The notes under the pieces: generated by a model
Told to the model about the DNA's origin: nothing
The model's input: only the letters and a program-made list of their open reading frames with translations
The model's database searches: none
From: Lachnospiraceae bacterium
Lineage (GTDB): Bacteria > Bacillota > Clostridia > Lachnospirales > Lachnospiraceae
Direction of reading: 5' to 3'
Assembly: GCA_022793195.1 (NCBI GenBank)
Contig: JAAWCJ010000040.1
Coordinates: forward strand, 1-35,670
DNA length: 35,670 nt
Shown: one piece after another, positions 15,351-24,129 of the stretch
Layout: each line of letters begins with the position of its first letter
Numbering within the stretch: position 1 is the first letter of the stretch
Program-made: the position numbers and the translations under genes

Positions 15351-16716
15351 TTAAGAACAGGCGAAGCAGTTTCTCTTTTCCTTTGGAATAAGGCTGATAG
15401 CGGATTGGCAGGTCAATCCAGTTATACTTTTTCACAATGCTCTTTTCATGGCTGAAAGTCTCAAAACTCTTCTTTCCATGGTAGCTTCCCATCCCACTGT
15501 TGCCCACACCGCCGAATCCCATACGGGAGGTAGCAAGATGGATGATGGTGTCATTGACGCACCCCCCTCCGAAACTTAAGGACGTCAGAAGCCTCCTCTC
15601 TACTTCTTTTCTTCCTGTAAAAATGTAACAGGCCAGCGGTTTTTCCCGCTCTTTCACAAAAGCTTCCGCTTCCCCAATATCCTGGAAAGTAAGCACGGGA
15701 AGCACCGGGCCAAAAATCTCCTCCTGCATCACAGGCGTATCCGGTGTCACATAATCCAATACCGTAGGAGCAATCTGGAGGCTTTCTCGTTTCTTTTCCC
15801 CGCCCATTCGGATGTGAGCGCCCTCCATCAGACTGCTTATCCGGTCAAAATGCTTTTCATTGATGACCTTTGGATAGTCCCCATTTTCCAGAGGCTTTTC
15901 TCCATACATCTCCCGTACTACTTTTTCAAAAATCTCCAGAAATCTTTCCTTCACACTTTCCTGTACCAGCAGATAATCCGGCGCCACACAAGTCTGCCCG
16001 GCATTTAAAAACTTCCCAAAAGCCAGCCTTTTTGCCGCAATTTTTAGGTTGGCCGTCTCATCCACAATACAGGGGCTTTTCCCTCCCAGCTCCAGAGTCA
16101 CCGGTGTCAGATGCCGGGCGGCCTTCTCCATCACAAGCTTTCCCACCTTTACGCCGCCGGTGAAAAAAATATAGTCAAATCGCTGTTCCAAAAGGGCGGC
16201 ATTTTCCGCTCGTCCCCCCTCCACCACAGCCACGTATTCTGGAGGAAATACCGCCTCCACCAATTCTTTTATGGCAGCAGAAACAGACGGCGCATAAGCT
16301 GACGGCTTTAAAATACAGCAGTTTCCCGCTGCAATGGCTCCCGCCAGGGGTTCCATACACAACATAAACGGATAATTCCAGGGTGACATAATGAGCGTCA
16401 CTCCATAAGGCTCCGGCATTACAAAGCTTTTTCCGTGAAAATGCGCCAGGGGCGTCAGAGATTTACGCGGCCGGCAATAGCTTTTTAAATGCTTTTCCAT
16501 ATATCCAAGCTCCGAAATTGTCAGCCCTGTTTCCGTCATATAGGACTCAAAACCTGATTTGTTTAAATCCTTTTTTAGGGCCGCATGAATCTGGCCCTCC
16601 CGCCGTTTCATCTCCTCCTTCAGCGCGCACAGCGCCCTCAAACGAAAAGCCACCGGTCTGGTGGCTCCTGAATTAAAATAATCTCTCTGCTTTTTTACGA
16701 GTTTTTCGATATCCAT
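15346..16716 (-). CDS. Aldehyde dehydrogenase (class 3-like)
   Basis: This 456-residue NAD(P)-dependent aldehyde dehydrogenase is of the short class 3/YwdH-like type. The catalytic Cys C243 lies in NAGQTCVAPDY, the general base E209 in TLELGGKSP, and SPWNYPF (111-117) forms part of the cofactor site. It probably oxidises fatty or aromatic aldehydes to acids. No transmembrane tail is evident, although the C-terminus is basic. It starts 4 bases after the YjbQ stop and is the last gene of the operon beginning at the zinc ribbon. Transcription ends at the shared convergent hairpin. Confidence 0.92.
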   Translation of the reverse strand: MDIEKLVKKQRDYFNSGATRPVAFRLRALCALKEEMKRREGQIHAALKKDLNKSGFESYMTETGLTISELGYMEKHLKSYCRPRKSLTPLAHFHGKSFVMPEPYGVTLIMSPWNYPFMLCMEPLAGAIAAGNCCILKPSAYAPSVSAAIKELVEAVFPPEYVAVVEGGRAENAALLEQRFDYIFFTGGVKVGKLVMEKAARHLTPVTLELGGKSPCIVDETANLKIAAKRLAFGKFLNAGQTCVAPDYLLVQESVKERFLEIFEKVVREMYGEKPLENGDYPKVINEKHFDRISSLMEGAHIRMGGEKKRESLQIAPTVLDYVTPDTPVMQEEIFGPVLPVLTFQDIGEAEAFVKEREKPLACYIFTGRKEVERRLLTSLSFGGGCVNDTIIHLATSRMGFGGVGNSGMGSYHGKKSFETFSHEKSIVKKYNWIDLPIRYQPYSKGKEKLLRLFLK

Positions 16717-16720
16717 GCAA

Positions 16721-17125
16721 TTATCCCTCTATTACTTTCACATAAAAGGTACGCTGCCTCGGTCCGTCAAATTCACATAGATACAAATCCTGCCAGACAC
16801 CGAGAATCATCTCCCCCTCCTCCAGAATCAACGTCACAGAGGCCCCCATGGAGGAAGCTTTCACATGGGCATGGGAATTTCCCTCATAATGACGGTATCG
16901 AATATCCTTTGTCGGATAGGCGTTCTCCAGCGCATACAACATATCCTGAACCACATCCGGATCCGCATTTTCATTGATGGTCAGCCCGGCAGTCGTATGG
17001 GGACAATGAACCACAACGATTCCATTACAAATCCCACTTTCTTCCACATCTTTTTTTACCATATCGGTGATTCTCACCATATCCCGCCGTTCAGAAACAA
17101 TGACATTATGCTTGAATAAATTCAT
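16721..17125 (-). CDS. yjbQ: YjbQ family protein (UPF0047)
   Basis: This 134-residue protein has the YjbQ signature HCPHTTAGLTINENADPDV, whose conserved His and acidic residues bind a metal, and a C-terminal IFLCEFDGPR-like segment. The family has been linked to thiamine phosphate synthase activity in vitro, but its physiological role is unsettled. ATG 17125 is chosen because GGAGGG lies just upstream. The alternative ATG at 17146 would place that site inside the coding region. It sits between NhaC and aldehyde dehydrogenase in one operon. Confidence 0.9.
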   Translation of the reverse strand: MNLFKHNVIVSERRDMVRITDMVKKDVEESGICNGIVVVHCPHTTAGLTINENADPDVVQDMLYALENAYPTKDIRYRHYEGNSHAHVKASSMGASVTLILEEGEMILGVWQDLYLCEFDGPRQRTFYVKVIEG

Positions 17126-17164
17126 AAGAACGCCCTCCGGTACCATCTGTCATTTTCTTAAACC

Positions 17165-18658
17165 TCAGCCAGCCTCCACTGATTTTGCCTTTTTGCCAAC
17201 CACAAGGACCACTGCCAGAAGCACTACCAGGCCAACCAATGTTCCAATCCATCCGTTTCCGGTAATCCCTCCTGCTAAAAAGCCCACCAGACAGCAGCCT
17301 GCCACAGTCATTGCATAAGGAATCTGTGTGGATACATGGTTGATATGATTACACTGGGCCCCCGCAGAAGCTAAAATCGTCGTATCCGAAATCGGTGAAA
17401 TATGGTCTCCGCACACAGCCCCCGCTAAAATCGCCGCCGTTGTAATGGTCAACATGTTGATGTCCGCCGTCCCCACCACCTGAACTGCAATGGGAATCAG
17501 GATACCGAACGTTCCCCAGGAAGTTCCCGTGGCAAAAGAAAGCCCTGTGGCCACCGCAAAGAGAATCGCCGGAAGCAACATACCCACCAGGGCACTTCCC
17601 CCCACTACGGTACTTACAAAACCGCCAATATTTAAGTAATCCTCACGGCATACGCCTGATAAAGTCCACGCCAGGCAAAGAATCATAATGGCAGGCGTCA
17701 TGGCTTTGAAGCCTTCCACAAAACTATCGCAAAATTCCCGGAAGGTGATAACCTTTCTGGGGAGGTACATAATAAACACCACAACTAAAGTGAAGAAGGA
17801 ACCGAGCACCAGGCTTCTGGCCGAATCGCAATTTGCAAAAGCATCTACGATTCCCGCACCCTCCAGGATTCCCCCCGTGTAAAGCATGGCGGCAATACAA
17901 AATACAATCAACACTGCAATGGGAAGCACCAGATCAATGACTTTTCCGTTTCCGGTCACTTCCAGATCCTTATCGTCGCTGGTTTCCTCCCCTTCTTTCG
18001 CAATCTTTGCCTCATACGCCTTCATGATGCCGTAATCCACATTTCGGATAATCATATACAGCATAAAAATAATGGTAAGGATGGCGTACAGGTTAAAAGG
18101 GATTGTCCGCAAAAACAAGTTGAAACCATCAATACCACTGTTTTCCGGCAAAGAAGAACCTACGGCAGCAGCCCAGCTTGAAATGGGGGCAATGATACAG
18201 ATGGGAGCTGCAGTCGCATCAATGATATAAGCAAGTTTTGCCCGGCTCACCTGGTATTTGTCCGTCACCGGCCGCATCACCGTACCAACAGTCAGGCAGT
18301 TAAAATAATCATCCACAAAAATCAGGGAACCTAAAAGCACGGTGGAAAGCTGCGCTCCCCGTTTCGACTTGATCGCCCTGGATGCCCAGTTTCCATATGC
18401 CCTGGATGCCCCTGATTTTGTAATCAGCGCCACCAAAATTCCCAAAAGCACCAGGAAAACCAGAATGTCCACATTTCCGCCGATTTTTTCTCCCATAATG
18501 GTAAAAGTGGTTTCCACGGAGGTCAACGGATTGAATCCTGTAATCAAAAGCGCCCCCGACAAAATGCCGATCAGCAGCGAAAGATAAACCTCCTTTGTAA
18601 TCAGTGCCAGCGCAATCGCCACAACCGGCGGCAAAAGCGCCCATGCTGTTCCTGCCAT
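17165..18658 (-). CDS. Na+/H+ antiporter of the NhaC family
   Basis: This 497-residue polytopic membrane protein has about 11-12 hydrophobic segments and NhaC-family features. These include the duplicated re-entrant-type motifs DATAAPICIIAPISSW in the first half and GDHISPISDTTILAS in the second. It should exchange sodium for protons, or a related organic substrate in the malate-lactate branch, across the plasma membrane. ATG 18658 follows AAGGAGGAG. It lies 29 bases after the zinc-ribbon gene and 39 bases before yjbQ, so they are probably co-transcribed. Confidence 0.9.
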   Translation of the reverse strand: MAGTAWALLPPVVAIALALITKEVYLSLLIGILSGALLITGFNPLTSVETTFTIMGEKIGGNVDILVFLVLLGILVALITKSGASRAYGNWASRAIKSKRGAQLSTVLLGSLIFVDDYFNCLTVGTVMRPVTDKYQVSRAKLAYIIDATAAPICIIAPISSWAAAVGSSLPENSGIDGFNLFLRTIPFNLYAILTIIFMLYMIIRNVDYGIMKAYEAKIAKEGEETSDDKDLEVTGNGKVIDLVLPIAVLIVFCIAAMLYTGGILEGAGIVDAFANCDSARSLVLGSFFTLVVVFIMYLPRKVITFREFCDSFVEGFKAMTPAIMILCLAWTLSGVCREDYLNIGGFVSTVVGGSALVGMLLPAILFAVATGLSFATGTSWGTFGILIPIAVQVVGTADINMLTITTAAILAGAVCGDHISPISDTTILASAGAQCNHINHVSTQIPYAMTVAGCCLVGFLAGGITGNGWIGTLVGLVVLLAVVLVVGKKAKSVEAG

Positions 18659-18687
18659 ACCTTCTCCTCCTTTATGTATCTCTCTGT

Positions 18688-18879
18688 TTATTTATCTTTC
18701 TCCGAACGCAGTAAACGCTTCGATATCTGTTCCCGCTCTCCCGAATCAAGCTCCACCCATTCCGAATAGGGAATCTCACAGGAACACATGGCAGCTCCAC
18801 AGCAGTGGCACTCCGCTTTTAAGAGCTTTGATACCATCCTTGTCTTTCCGCACTCAGGACATATAAATACCCGAATCAC
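18688..18879 (-). CDS. Small zinc-ribbon protein, 63 aa
   Basis: The product has two cysteine knuckles, CPEC at 7-10 and CHCC at 24-27, with further Cys at 32 and 34, as in small zinc ribbons. No catalytic domain is present and the partner is unknown. I start it at GTG 18879, which has GAGGGAG five bases upstream. The upstream ATG at 18912 comes immediately after a terminator T-run and lacks a ribosome binding site. It is the first gene of the NhaC-YjbQ-aldehyde dehydrogenase group. Confidence 0.65.
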   Translation of the reverse strand: MIRVFICPECGKTRMVSKLLKAECHCCGAAMCSCEIPYSEWVELDSGEREQISKRLLRSEKDK

Positions 18880-18914
18880 TTTTCTCCCTCGTTTGCACTG
18901 GAATATTCTCATAC

Positions 18915-18950
18915 AAAAAGCCTTCCAGATGCTGATACCCCGGAAGGCTT
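18915..18950 (-). terminator. Intrinsic terminator after prfA
   Basis: A minus-strand 9-bp stem AAGCCTTCC/GGAAGGCTT with a 15-base loop is followed directly by TTTTTGT. It ends the DUF1385-prmC-prfA transcript and may also sit in the leader of the next operon (see the promoter at 18962-18989). Confidence 0.8.
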
Positions 18951-18961
18951 CGCTGTTTATT

Positions 18962-18989
18962 ATTATACCAAATCACCGGGAGATTACAA
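18962..18989 (-). promoter_or_regulatory. Promoter-like site between prfA and its terminator
   Basis: Minus-strand TTGTAA (18984-18989) and TATAAT (18962-18967) are 16 bases apart. They lie between the prfA stop and the terminator hairpin, so any transcript starting here must pass the hairpin to reach the zinc-ribbon-nhaC operon. Confidence 0.4.
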
Positions 18990-18991
18990 GT

Positions 18992-20065
18992 TTAATTTTC
19001 TCCCAGCTTTGTGAGCTTTGCCGCCTGGTCTGCCGCAATGCAAGAATCGATGATCTCCTGTATGTCCCCGTTCATAATCTTATCCAACTTATAAAGGGTC
19101 AGGCCGATGCGGTGGTCGGTGACGCGCCCCTGGGGGAAATTGTAAGTACGGATTTTCTCAGAACGGTCCCCCGTCCCGATTTGGCTCCGCCTGGCTTCCG
19201 CTTCCGCATCATGGGCTTTCTGACATTCGATATCATAAAGCTTTGTCCGAAGCAGTGCAAACGCCTTGGCCTTATTTTGAAGCTGGGACTTTTCTGTCTG
19301 GCTGTATACCACAATCCCTGTCGGATAGTGAGTCAGGCGCACGGCAGAATCTGTGGTGTTGACGCACTGGCCGCCGTTTCCTGAAGCCCGCATCACATCA
19401 ATACGGATATCTTTCTCATCAATCTGGACGTCCACCTCTTCCGCCTCCGGCATCACAGCCACAGTGATGGTGGATGTATGGATTCTGCCCCCGGACTCTG
19501 TCTCCGGTACTCTCTGCACCCTGTGGACGCCGGATTCGTATTTCATGATGGAATAAGCGCCCTGGCCTTTTACCATAAAGCTGACGCTCTTCATACCGCC
19601 GATTCCAATCTCGTCAGCCTCCATGAGTTCCAGCTTCCATCGTTTGGTCTCCACAAAATGGGCGTACATCCGGTAAATTTCCGCCGCAAAAAGCGCTGCC
19701 TCATCTCCCCCCGCCCCAGCGCGGATTTCCACAATAACGTTTTTATCGTCATTGGGATCTTTGGGGAGCAACAGAACCTTTAACTGTTTTTCCAGGTCGG
19801 CAGACTTTTCCCGTGCCAGGGACAATTCCTCCTTAAGCATTTCCCGCATTTCTTCATCATTTTCACTCTCCAGCATGGAAAGGCTGTCCTCTATATCCTG
19901 CTTTGCCCCTTTGTACTCCTTGTATGCCGATACAACGGGTGTCAGTTCCGTCTGCTCTTTCATTAACTTCCGAAATTTTATCTGGTCTTCCACCACATAT
20001 GGATTATTTAATTCTTCGAGAATCTCCTCAAAGCGAATCAGGATATCTTCAAGCCTGTCAAACAT
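18992..20065 (-). CDS. prfA: Peptide chain release factor 1
   Basis: This 357-residue RF1 recognises UAA and UAG stops. The GGQ peptidyl-hydrolysis motif lies at 231-233 ([10 protein letters not shown]), and the PxT stop-reading tripeptide is PET at 187-189. ATG 20065 has a perfect AGGAGG site; an earlier start at 20101 would add 12 unrelated residues and is rejected. It follows prmC, which methylates the GGQ Gln, by 19 bases, so the enzyme and its substrate are in one operon. A hairpin terminator follows. Confidence 0.97.
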   Translation of the reverse strand: MFDRLEDILIRFEEILEELNNPYVVEDQIKFRKLMKEQTELTPVVSAYKEYKGAKQDIEDSLSMLESENDEEMREMLKEELSLAREKSADLEKQLKVLLLPKDPNDDKNVIVEIRAGAGGDEAALFAAEIYRMYAHFVETKRWKLELMEADEIGIGGMKSVSFMVKGQGAYSIMKYESGVHRVQRVPETESGGRIHTSTITVAVMPEAEEVDVQIDEKDIRIDVMRASGNGGQCVNTTDSAVRLTHYPTGIVVYSQTEKSQLQNKAKAFALLRTKLYDIECQKAHDAEAEARRSQIGTGDRSEKIRTYNFPQGRVTDHRIGLTLYKLDKIMNGDIQEIIDSCIAADQAAKLTKLGEN

Positions 20066-20084
20066 GGCGATTCCTCCTTTTCCT

Positions 20085-21023
20085 CTATTTCTCTGTTTCA
20101 ATCCCCGGAAACACCGCTTTTACCACCCGGTTTTTTCCTGCCAAATCCCGGAGCACTTTTATCCCGGTAAAACCTGCGGCATATAGAATCTCCGGTACGG
20201 CCACCCCCTGATCCCAGCCAATTTCCAGATAAAGGCGGCCGCCAAAAACCAAATGCCCTGAAGCCTCCCTGCCAATCCTCCGGTAAAATTCCAGGCCGTC
20301 CTGGCTTCCGTCCAGGGCAAGCCGCGGCTCATGGTCCCTTACTTCCGGGGAAAGCCTCTCTATTTCCCCGCTGGGGATATAAGGCGGATTGGAAACAATA
20401 CAGTCAAACTTTGTCCCTTCAAAAGCCTCAAACAAATCCGACCGCACCGCCCGGCACACAGTTTCGCACCTGAGGCGGCCAATATTTTCTTCTGCCACCT
20501 GAAGTGCTTCCTCCGAAATATCACTGAGAACAATTTCCATATCGGGTGGACAGCAGCCATTATTCCCTCCGGCATCCTGTTTTGCTCCTGTCATTCCCTG
20601 AAAGCATCTCGCCAGACTCAGGCCAATACACCCGGAGCCGGTACAAAGATCCAAAACCTTATAAGGGCGTTTTTCCATTACCCATATCTTTTCTTCGGAA
20701 AGCACCGTCTCCACCAGTGTCTCCGTATCCTGCCTTGGAACCAGCACATGCTCATTCACAAAAAACTCAAATCCCATAAACTCCTGGCTTTTTAAAAGCT
20801 GCTGAAGGGGAATCCTCTGTCTCCTCTTTTCAATCAGGCTCCGGAAAGAGGCTTCCGCCTCCTTGTGTTCCTGCAAAATCCGGTTTCCCGCTTTCACCAG
20901 ATACATTCCCCTGTCCATGGAAAAACAGTGGGAGAATAAGTACCAGGCATCCAGCCTGCCCTCTTCCACTCCCTCGTCCAAAAGGAGCTTTTCACCCTCT
21001 TCCAGGATTTTTCCATAAGTCAT
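20085..21023 (-). CDS. prmC: Release factor glutamine methyltransferase
   Basis: This 312-residue N5-glutamine methyltransferase modifies the GGQ Gln of release factors. The SAM motif I is [14 protein letters not shown] (125-138) and the catalytic NPPY lies at 212-215. The N-terminal helical release-factor-binding domain (about 1-85) is present. Between motif I and the next strand there is a Gly/Cys/Pro-rich insertion at about 147-160, larger than usual. Its ATG overlaps the DUF1385 stop as ATGA, giving coupling, and prfA follows. Confidence 0.96.
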   Translation of the reverse strand: MTYGKILEEGEKLLLDEGVEEGRLDAWYLFSHCFSMDRGMYLVKAGNRILQEHKEAEASFRSLIEKRRQRIPLQQLLKSQEFMGFEFFVNEHVLVPRQDTETLVETVLSEEKIWVMEKRPYKVLDLCTGSGCIGLSLARCFQGMTGAKQDAGGNNGCCPPDMEIVLSDISEEALQVAEENIGRLRCETVCRAVRSDLFEAFEGTKFDCIVSNPPYIPSGEIERLSPEVRDHEPRLALDGSQDGLEFYRRIGREASGHLVFGGRLYLEIGWDQGVAVPEILYAAGFTGIKVLRDLAGKNRVVKAVFPGIETEK

Positions 21024-21937
21024 TCTTCAAAAACCTTTCCAAAGTTCTCTGCCTCATAAGCTTTCCAGTCAAATACCTCCTCCACCGACCGGATGGCCAC
21101 TTCAATCATATCGTCTTCCGGCTCCCTGGTGGTGAGGCGCTGGAGGAGAAGCCCCGGCTTACTGATGAAATTAATCAGCCAGTTGTCACTCCTGCCGGCA
21201 AGCTTCAGGATCTCATAAGAAATCCCCGCAATTACCGGAATCAGGAGGATACGCAAAAGCGCTTTCAGCCACACGTCATCCACCTGGATAACCATAGAAA
21301 ACAAAATACTGACAAACACCACAAACAAAAGGAAACTGGTCCCGCAGCGTTTATGCTGCTTGGAACTTTTTTTCACGTTCTCCACCGTTAAATCCAGCCC
21401 GTGCTCCACACAGTTGATACATTTATGCTCCGCCCCGTGGTACATAAATACCCTTCTGATATCCTTCATCAAAGAAATCAAAAGCACATATCCCACAAAA
21501 ATCGCCAGGCGGATGACTCCTTCAATAAACCCCATAAGCGCCCTGGAATCTATAAAACGGCGGAACAAATTCGACAAAAACATAGGCAACACAAAAAAAA
21601 TCCCCAGTGCAAGCACCATTGCCGCCGCCATGGCAATCCCCATAATCACGCTTTCTTTTTTTTCATCCCTCCCTTTTTCCGTCTCTTCCTCCTCTTCATA
21701 GAAGCTGGCGGAAAAACTCAGGATCTTCATTCCTAAGCGCATGGAATCTATAAAATTAAAAATCCCTCTTACAAATGGAACATTGAGGGCCCGATGCTTC
21801 TTTGTAAATGTCTGCCAGGTGTCCTTTGACACCTCGATCTCCCCGTCCGGTTTTCTGACTGCCACGGCATACACGTCCTGATTTTGCATCATAACGCCTT
21901 CTATCACCGCCTGGCCGCCAATTCCTGATGACTTCAT
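21020..21937 (-). CDS. DUF1385 (YqhQ-like) membrane protein
   Basis: This 305-residue protein begins with the family's GGQAVIEGVMM motif and carries HGAEHK (in YHGAEHKCINC), a likely metal-binding or catalytic group. Four hydrophobic helices lie at about residues 105-130, 140-165, 200-220 and 225-245. The biochemical role of the family is not established. Conserved linkage with prmC and prfA is common in Clostridia. ATG 21937 is preceded by GGAG. A terminator for rpmE lies directly upstream, so the operon promoter must be close or depend on read-through. Confidence 0.92.
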   Translation of the reverse strand: MKSSGIGGQAVIEGVMMQNQDVYAVAVRKPDGEIEVSKDTWQTFTKKHRALNVPFVRGIFNFIDSMRLGMKILSFSASFYEEEEETEKGRDEKKESVIMGIAMAAAMVLALGIFFVLPMFLSNLFRRFIDSRALMGFIEGVIRLAIFVGYVLLISLMKDIRRVFMYHGAEHKCINCVEHGLDLTVENVKKSSKQHKRCGTSFLLFVVFVSILFSMVIQVDDVWLKALLRILLIPVIAGISYEILKLAGRSDNWLINFISKPGLLLQRLTTREPEDDMIEVAIRSVEEVFDWKAYEAENFGKVFEE

Positions 21938-21960
21938 CCGGTACTCCTCTCTCTGTACGC

Positions 21961-22001
21961 TAAAAAGGTTGAGATTCCTTCATCGTCCGAAATCTCAACC
22001 T
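21961..22001 (-). terminator. Intrinsic terminator after rpmE
   Basis: An 11-bp perfect stem (AGGTTGAGATT and its complement, 14-base loop) is followed on the minus strand by TTTTTAG. It lies 17 bases after the rpmE stop and just before the DUF1385 start. Confidence 0.85.
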
Positions 22002-22017
22002 CATCCATGTGCAATAC

Positions 22018-22227
22018 CTATTTGCCTGCGTTTACGCCATACTTACGGTTAAACTTCTCAATACGTCCCCTTGCAGATGCAGCCTTCTGCTGACCTGTAT
22101 AGAACGGATGGCACTTGGAACAAATTTCCACGTGGATGTCTCCCTTTGTGGAGCCAGTCACAAATTCATTTCCACAGTTGCACACAACCTTTGCCTGATG
22201 GTACTCAGGATGGATCCCTTCTCTCAT
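22018..22227 (-). CDS. rpmE: 50S ribosomal protein L31
   Basis: This 69-residue L31 is of the zinc-binding (C+) type, with C16, C18, C36 and C39. It starts [10 protein letters not shown] at ATG 22227 behind GAGAGGTG; an extension to 22314 lacks support. It joins the large subunit and helps bridge the two subunits. Loss of the zinc form under zinc limitation is known in other bacteria, usually with a C- paralog, which is not seen here. It has its own promoter just after the rho stop and its own terminator. Confidence 0.97.
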   Translation of the reverse strand: MREGIHPEYHQAKVVCNCGNEFVTGSTKGDIHVEICSKCHPFYTGQQKAASARGRIEKFNRKYGVNAGK

Positions 22228-22348
22228 TCTTTTCACCTCTCTTACCACAATTTCTATCCCTTGACGGACACCAAACGGCACCGATAAATGCCCTTTGGGT
22301 ATACTCTGATACATCTGTGCCTGTTTTTACAATAAAACAGCAGTCATC

Positions 22349-22377
22349 ATTATATCATAACCATTTTCCAAATGCAA
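22349..22377 (-). promoter_or_regulatory. rpmE promoter
   Basis: Minus-strand TTGCAT (22372-22377) and TATAAT (22349-22354) are 17 bases apart, with a TG before the -10. The leader is about 115 bases and contains a CTGTTTT/AAAACAG hairpin, a possible site for ribosomal-protein feedback. Confidence 0.65.
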
Positions 22378-22391
22378 GCATTTTCAGACTG

Positions 22392-23927
22392 TCATACCTT
22401 CATTTTTCCTACCATTGCCATAAACTCCCGATTATTCCTCGTATGGCGGAATAAATCCAGCACACGCTCCACAGCCTCATCCACCTTCAGGCCCCCGGTG
22501 GCTTTCCTCACAATTTCCACAGCCGCCTGTTCCTCCGATGTCAGCAAGAGGTCATCCCTCCTGGTTCCTGATTTTAAAATATCAATGGCCGGAAATATCC
22601 TCTTTTCCGACAGTTTCCGGTTTAGCATCAGCTCCATATTCCCAGTACCTTTAAACTCCTCAAATACTACGTCATCCATGCGGCTGCCTGTCTCCACCAG
22701 GGCTGTGGCCAAAATGGTCAGGCTGCCTCCTTCCCTCATATTCCGGGCCGCGCCGAAAAACCGTTTGGGCATATGAAGGGCGGCCGGGTCGAGGCCGCCC
22801 GACAAAGTCCGGCCGCTGGGCGCCACCGTCAGGTTGTAGGCACGGGCCAGCCTGGTAATGCTATCCAGTAAAATCATCACATCCCGCCCGTGTTCCACCA
22901 GCCGTTTGGCCCGTTCCAAAACCATCTCGGATACTCTTTTGTGATGTTCAGGAAGCTCATCGAAGGTAGAGTAAATCACTTCCACATTGGGGCCTTCAAT
23001 GGATTCTTTAATATCTGTCACTTCTTCCGGCCGCTCGTCAATTAAAAGTACAATCAAATGCATATCCCTGTGGTTTCTGGTAACAGCCTTCGCCACCTCT
23101 TTTAAAAGTGTTGTCTTTCCCGCTTTCGGCTGTGAGGCAATCATCCCTCTCTGCCCTTTTCCAATGGGAGACAAGAGGTCCACAATTCGCATGGAAACAC
23201 TGCCTCCCGGCATCTCCAGATGAATTCTGTCGTTGGGAAATACCGGCGTCAAGTCCTCAAAATTCGGCCTCCTCTCTGCCGCCCCAAGGGGAAGTCCATT
23301 GATTTTTGAAACGTATAAAAGCGCGGCAAATTTTTCTGCCGTAGTTTTTACTCTCTGGCTCCCGCTGACGATATCTCCCGTCTTCAGATTAAAACGGCGA
23401 ATCTGGGAAGGCGACACATAGACGTCATTATCCCCCGGCATATAGTTTTCACATCGGATAAATCCGAACCCGTCCGGCATAACTTCTAAAATCCCGTGGG
23501 CAGGAATCCCGCTATCCAGATTCTGAAGCTCCTCCGGATTGATATTGGGCACCACAGATGGCTGCCTTGTCCCTCCGCCAAATCCCCTCTTTCCCTGGCT
23601 CTCCTGGGGCGGGTTCTGACGCCTTTGATGGCCTTCCTGGGATGCCCCCTTTCTTGGCTGTCCCTCTGAAACGGCTGAGGAAGAAAGCGGTGTCTGCGCC
23701 TGGCGGCCCTGCAGAGAAGCCTGGCGGGGTGGCGCCGAAGACTGTGGCAGCGGCAGTTCAGAAACTGTCTCCCCCGCCTCCTCCTGGGGCATATCCTTTG
23801 TTCCCTTTTTTTCTAAAATACAATCAATCAGCTCTGCCTTTTTCTTTCCTGTAATACTTTTTATTTCTAAATCTTTTGCAATCTGGCGCAACTGCGCCAA
23901 AGAAAGGGTTTCCAGTTTTTCCCTCAT
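22392..23927 (-). CDS. rho: Transcription termination factor Rho
   Basis: This 511-residue Rho has an N-terminal SAP-like helix bundle (1-43). A disordered Gln/Pro/Arg/Gly-rich insertion follows at about 45-128, absent from the 419-residue E. coli protein. The RNA-binding cold-shock domain lies at about 145-215 (DGFGFIR) and the ATPase has Walker A QPKAGKTT at 266-273. Insertions of this kind in Rho of other bacteria affect RNA binding or condensate formation. ATG 23927 follows AAGGAG. The roughly 110-base leader may serve autoregulation. Confidence 0.97.
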   Translation of the reverse strand: MREKLETLSLAQLRQIAKDLEIKSITGKKKAELIDCILEKKGTKDMPQEEAGETVSELPLPQSSAPPRQASLQGRQAQTPLSSSAVSEGQPRKGASQEGHQRRQNPPQESQGKRGFGGGTRQPSVVPNINPEELQNLDSGIPAHGILEVMPDGFGFIRCENYMPGDNDVYVSPSQIRRFNLKTGDIVSGSQRVKTTAEKFAALLYVSKINGLPLGAAERRPNFEDLTPVFPNDRIHLEMPGGSVSMRIVDLLSPIGKGQRGMIASQPKAGKTTLLKEVAKAVTRNHRDMHLIVLLIDERPEEVTDIKESIEGPNVEVIYSTFDELPEHHKRVSEMVLERAKRLVEHGRDVMILLDSITRLARAYNLTVAPSGRTLSGGLDPAALHMPKRFFGAARNMREGGSLTILATALVETGSRMDDVVFEEFKGTGNMELMLNRKLSEKRIFPAIDILKSGTRRDDLLLTSEEQAAVEIVRKATGGLKVDEAVERVLDLFRHTRNNREFMAMVGKMKV

Positions 23928-23987
23928 GTCTTCTCCTTTTTCTCCATCGCTCTGAAAATTTCTGAAACTCGGGATTTTTAAAGACTG

Positions 23988-24005
23988 CTGCCTTGAGAAA
24001 GGCAG
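23988..24005 (-). promoter_or_regulatory. Hairpin in the rho leader
   Basis: A 7-bp perfect stem CTGCCTT/AAGGCAG with a 4-base loop lies in the untranslated leader of rho. There is no strong T-run, so it is more likely an attenuator element or stability hairpin than a simple terminator. Confidence 0.35.
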
Positions 24006-24045
24006 AATAGAACTTCAGACACTCTGATGTTTATTATGTTTTTTT

Positions 24046-24096
24046 ATTGTATCACAACCATGAAAAATTTACAATGCCGTATTTTTTTGGTATACT
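24046..24096. promoter_or_regulatory. Divergent rho/ade promoters sharing one -35 hexamer
   Basis: For ade (plus): TTACAA 24069-24074, 16 bases, TATACT 24091-24096. For rho (minus): TTGTAA, the complement of the same 24069-24074, 17 bases, then TACAAT (24046-24051). The two polymerase footprints would overlap, so only one promoter can be occupied at a time. Confidence 0.6.
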
Positions 24097-24129
24097 ATCT
24101 GTAAAATTTATCCTTACAGGAGGCATTTT

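Noticed and set aside
18880-18912. ATG start of the zinc-ribbon gene at 18912
   Set aside because: It follows the terminator T-run directly and has no ribosome site. GTG 18879 has one.
20066-20101. Extended prfA start
   Set aside because: The extension contains the AGGAGG ribosome site of the real start at 20065.
23558-23854. 98-codon plus-strand frame over the rho N-terminal region
   Set aside because: It is the antisense of the low-complexity Rho linker, with biased composition that opens frames by chance.
24097-24129. Purine riboswitch before ade
   Set aside because: The leader between the -10 and the start codon is far too short for the aptamer.
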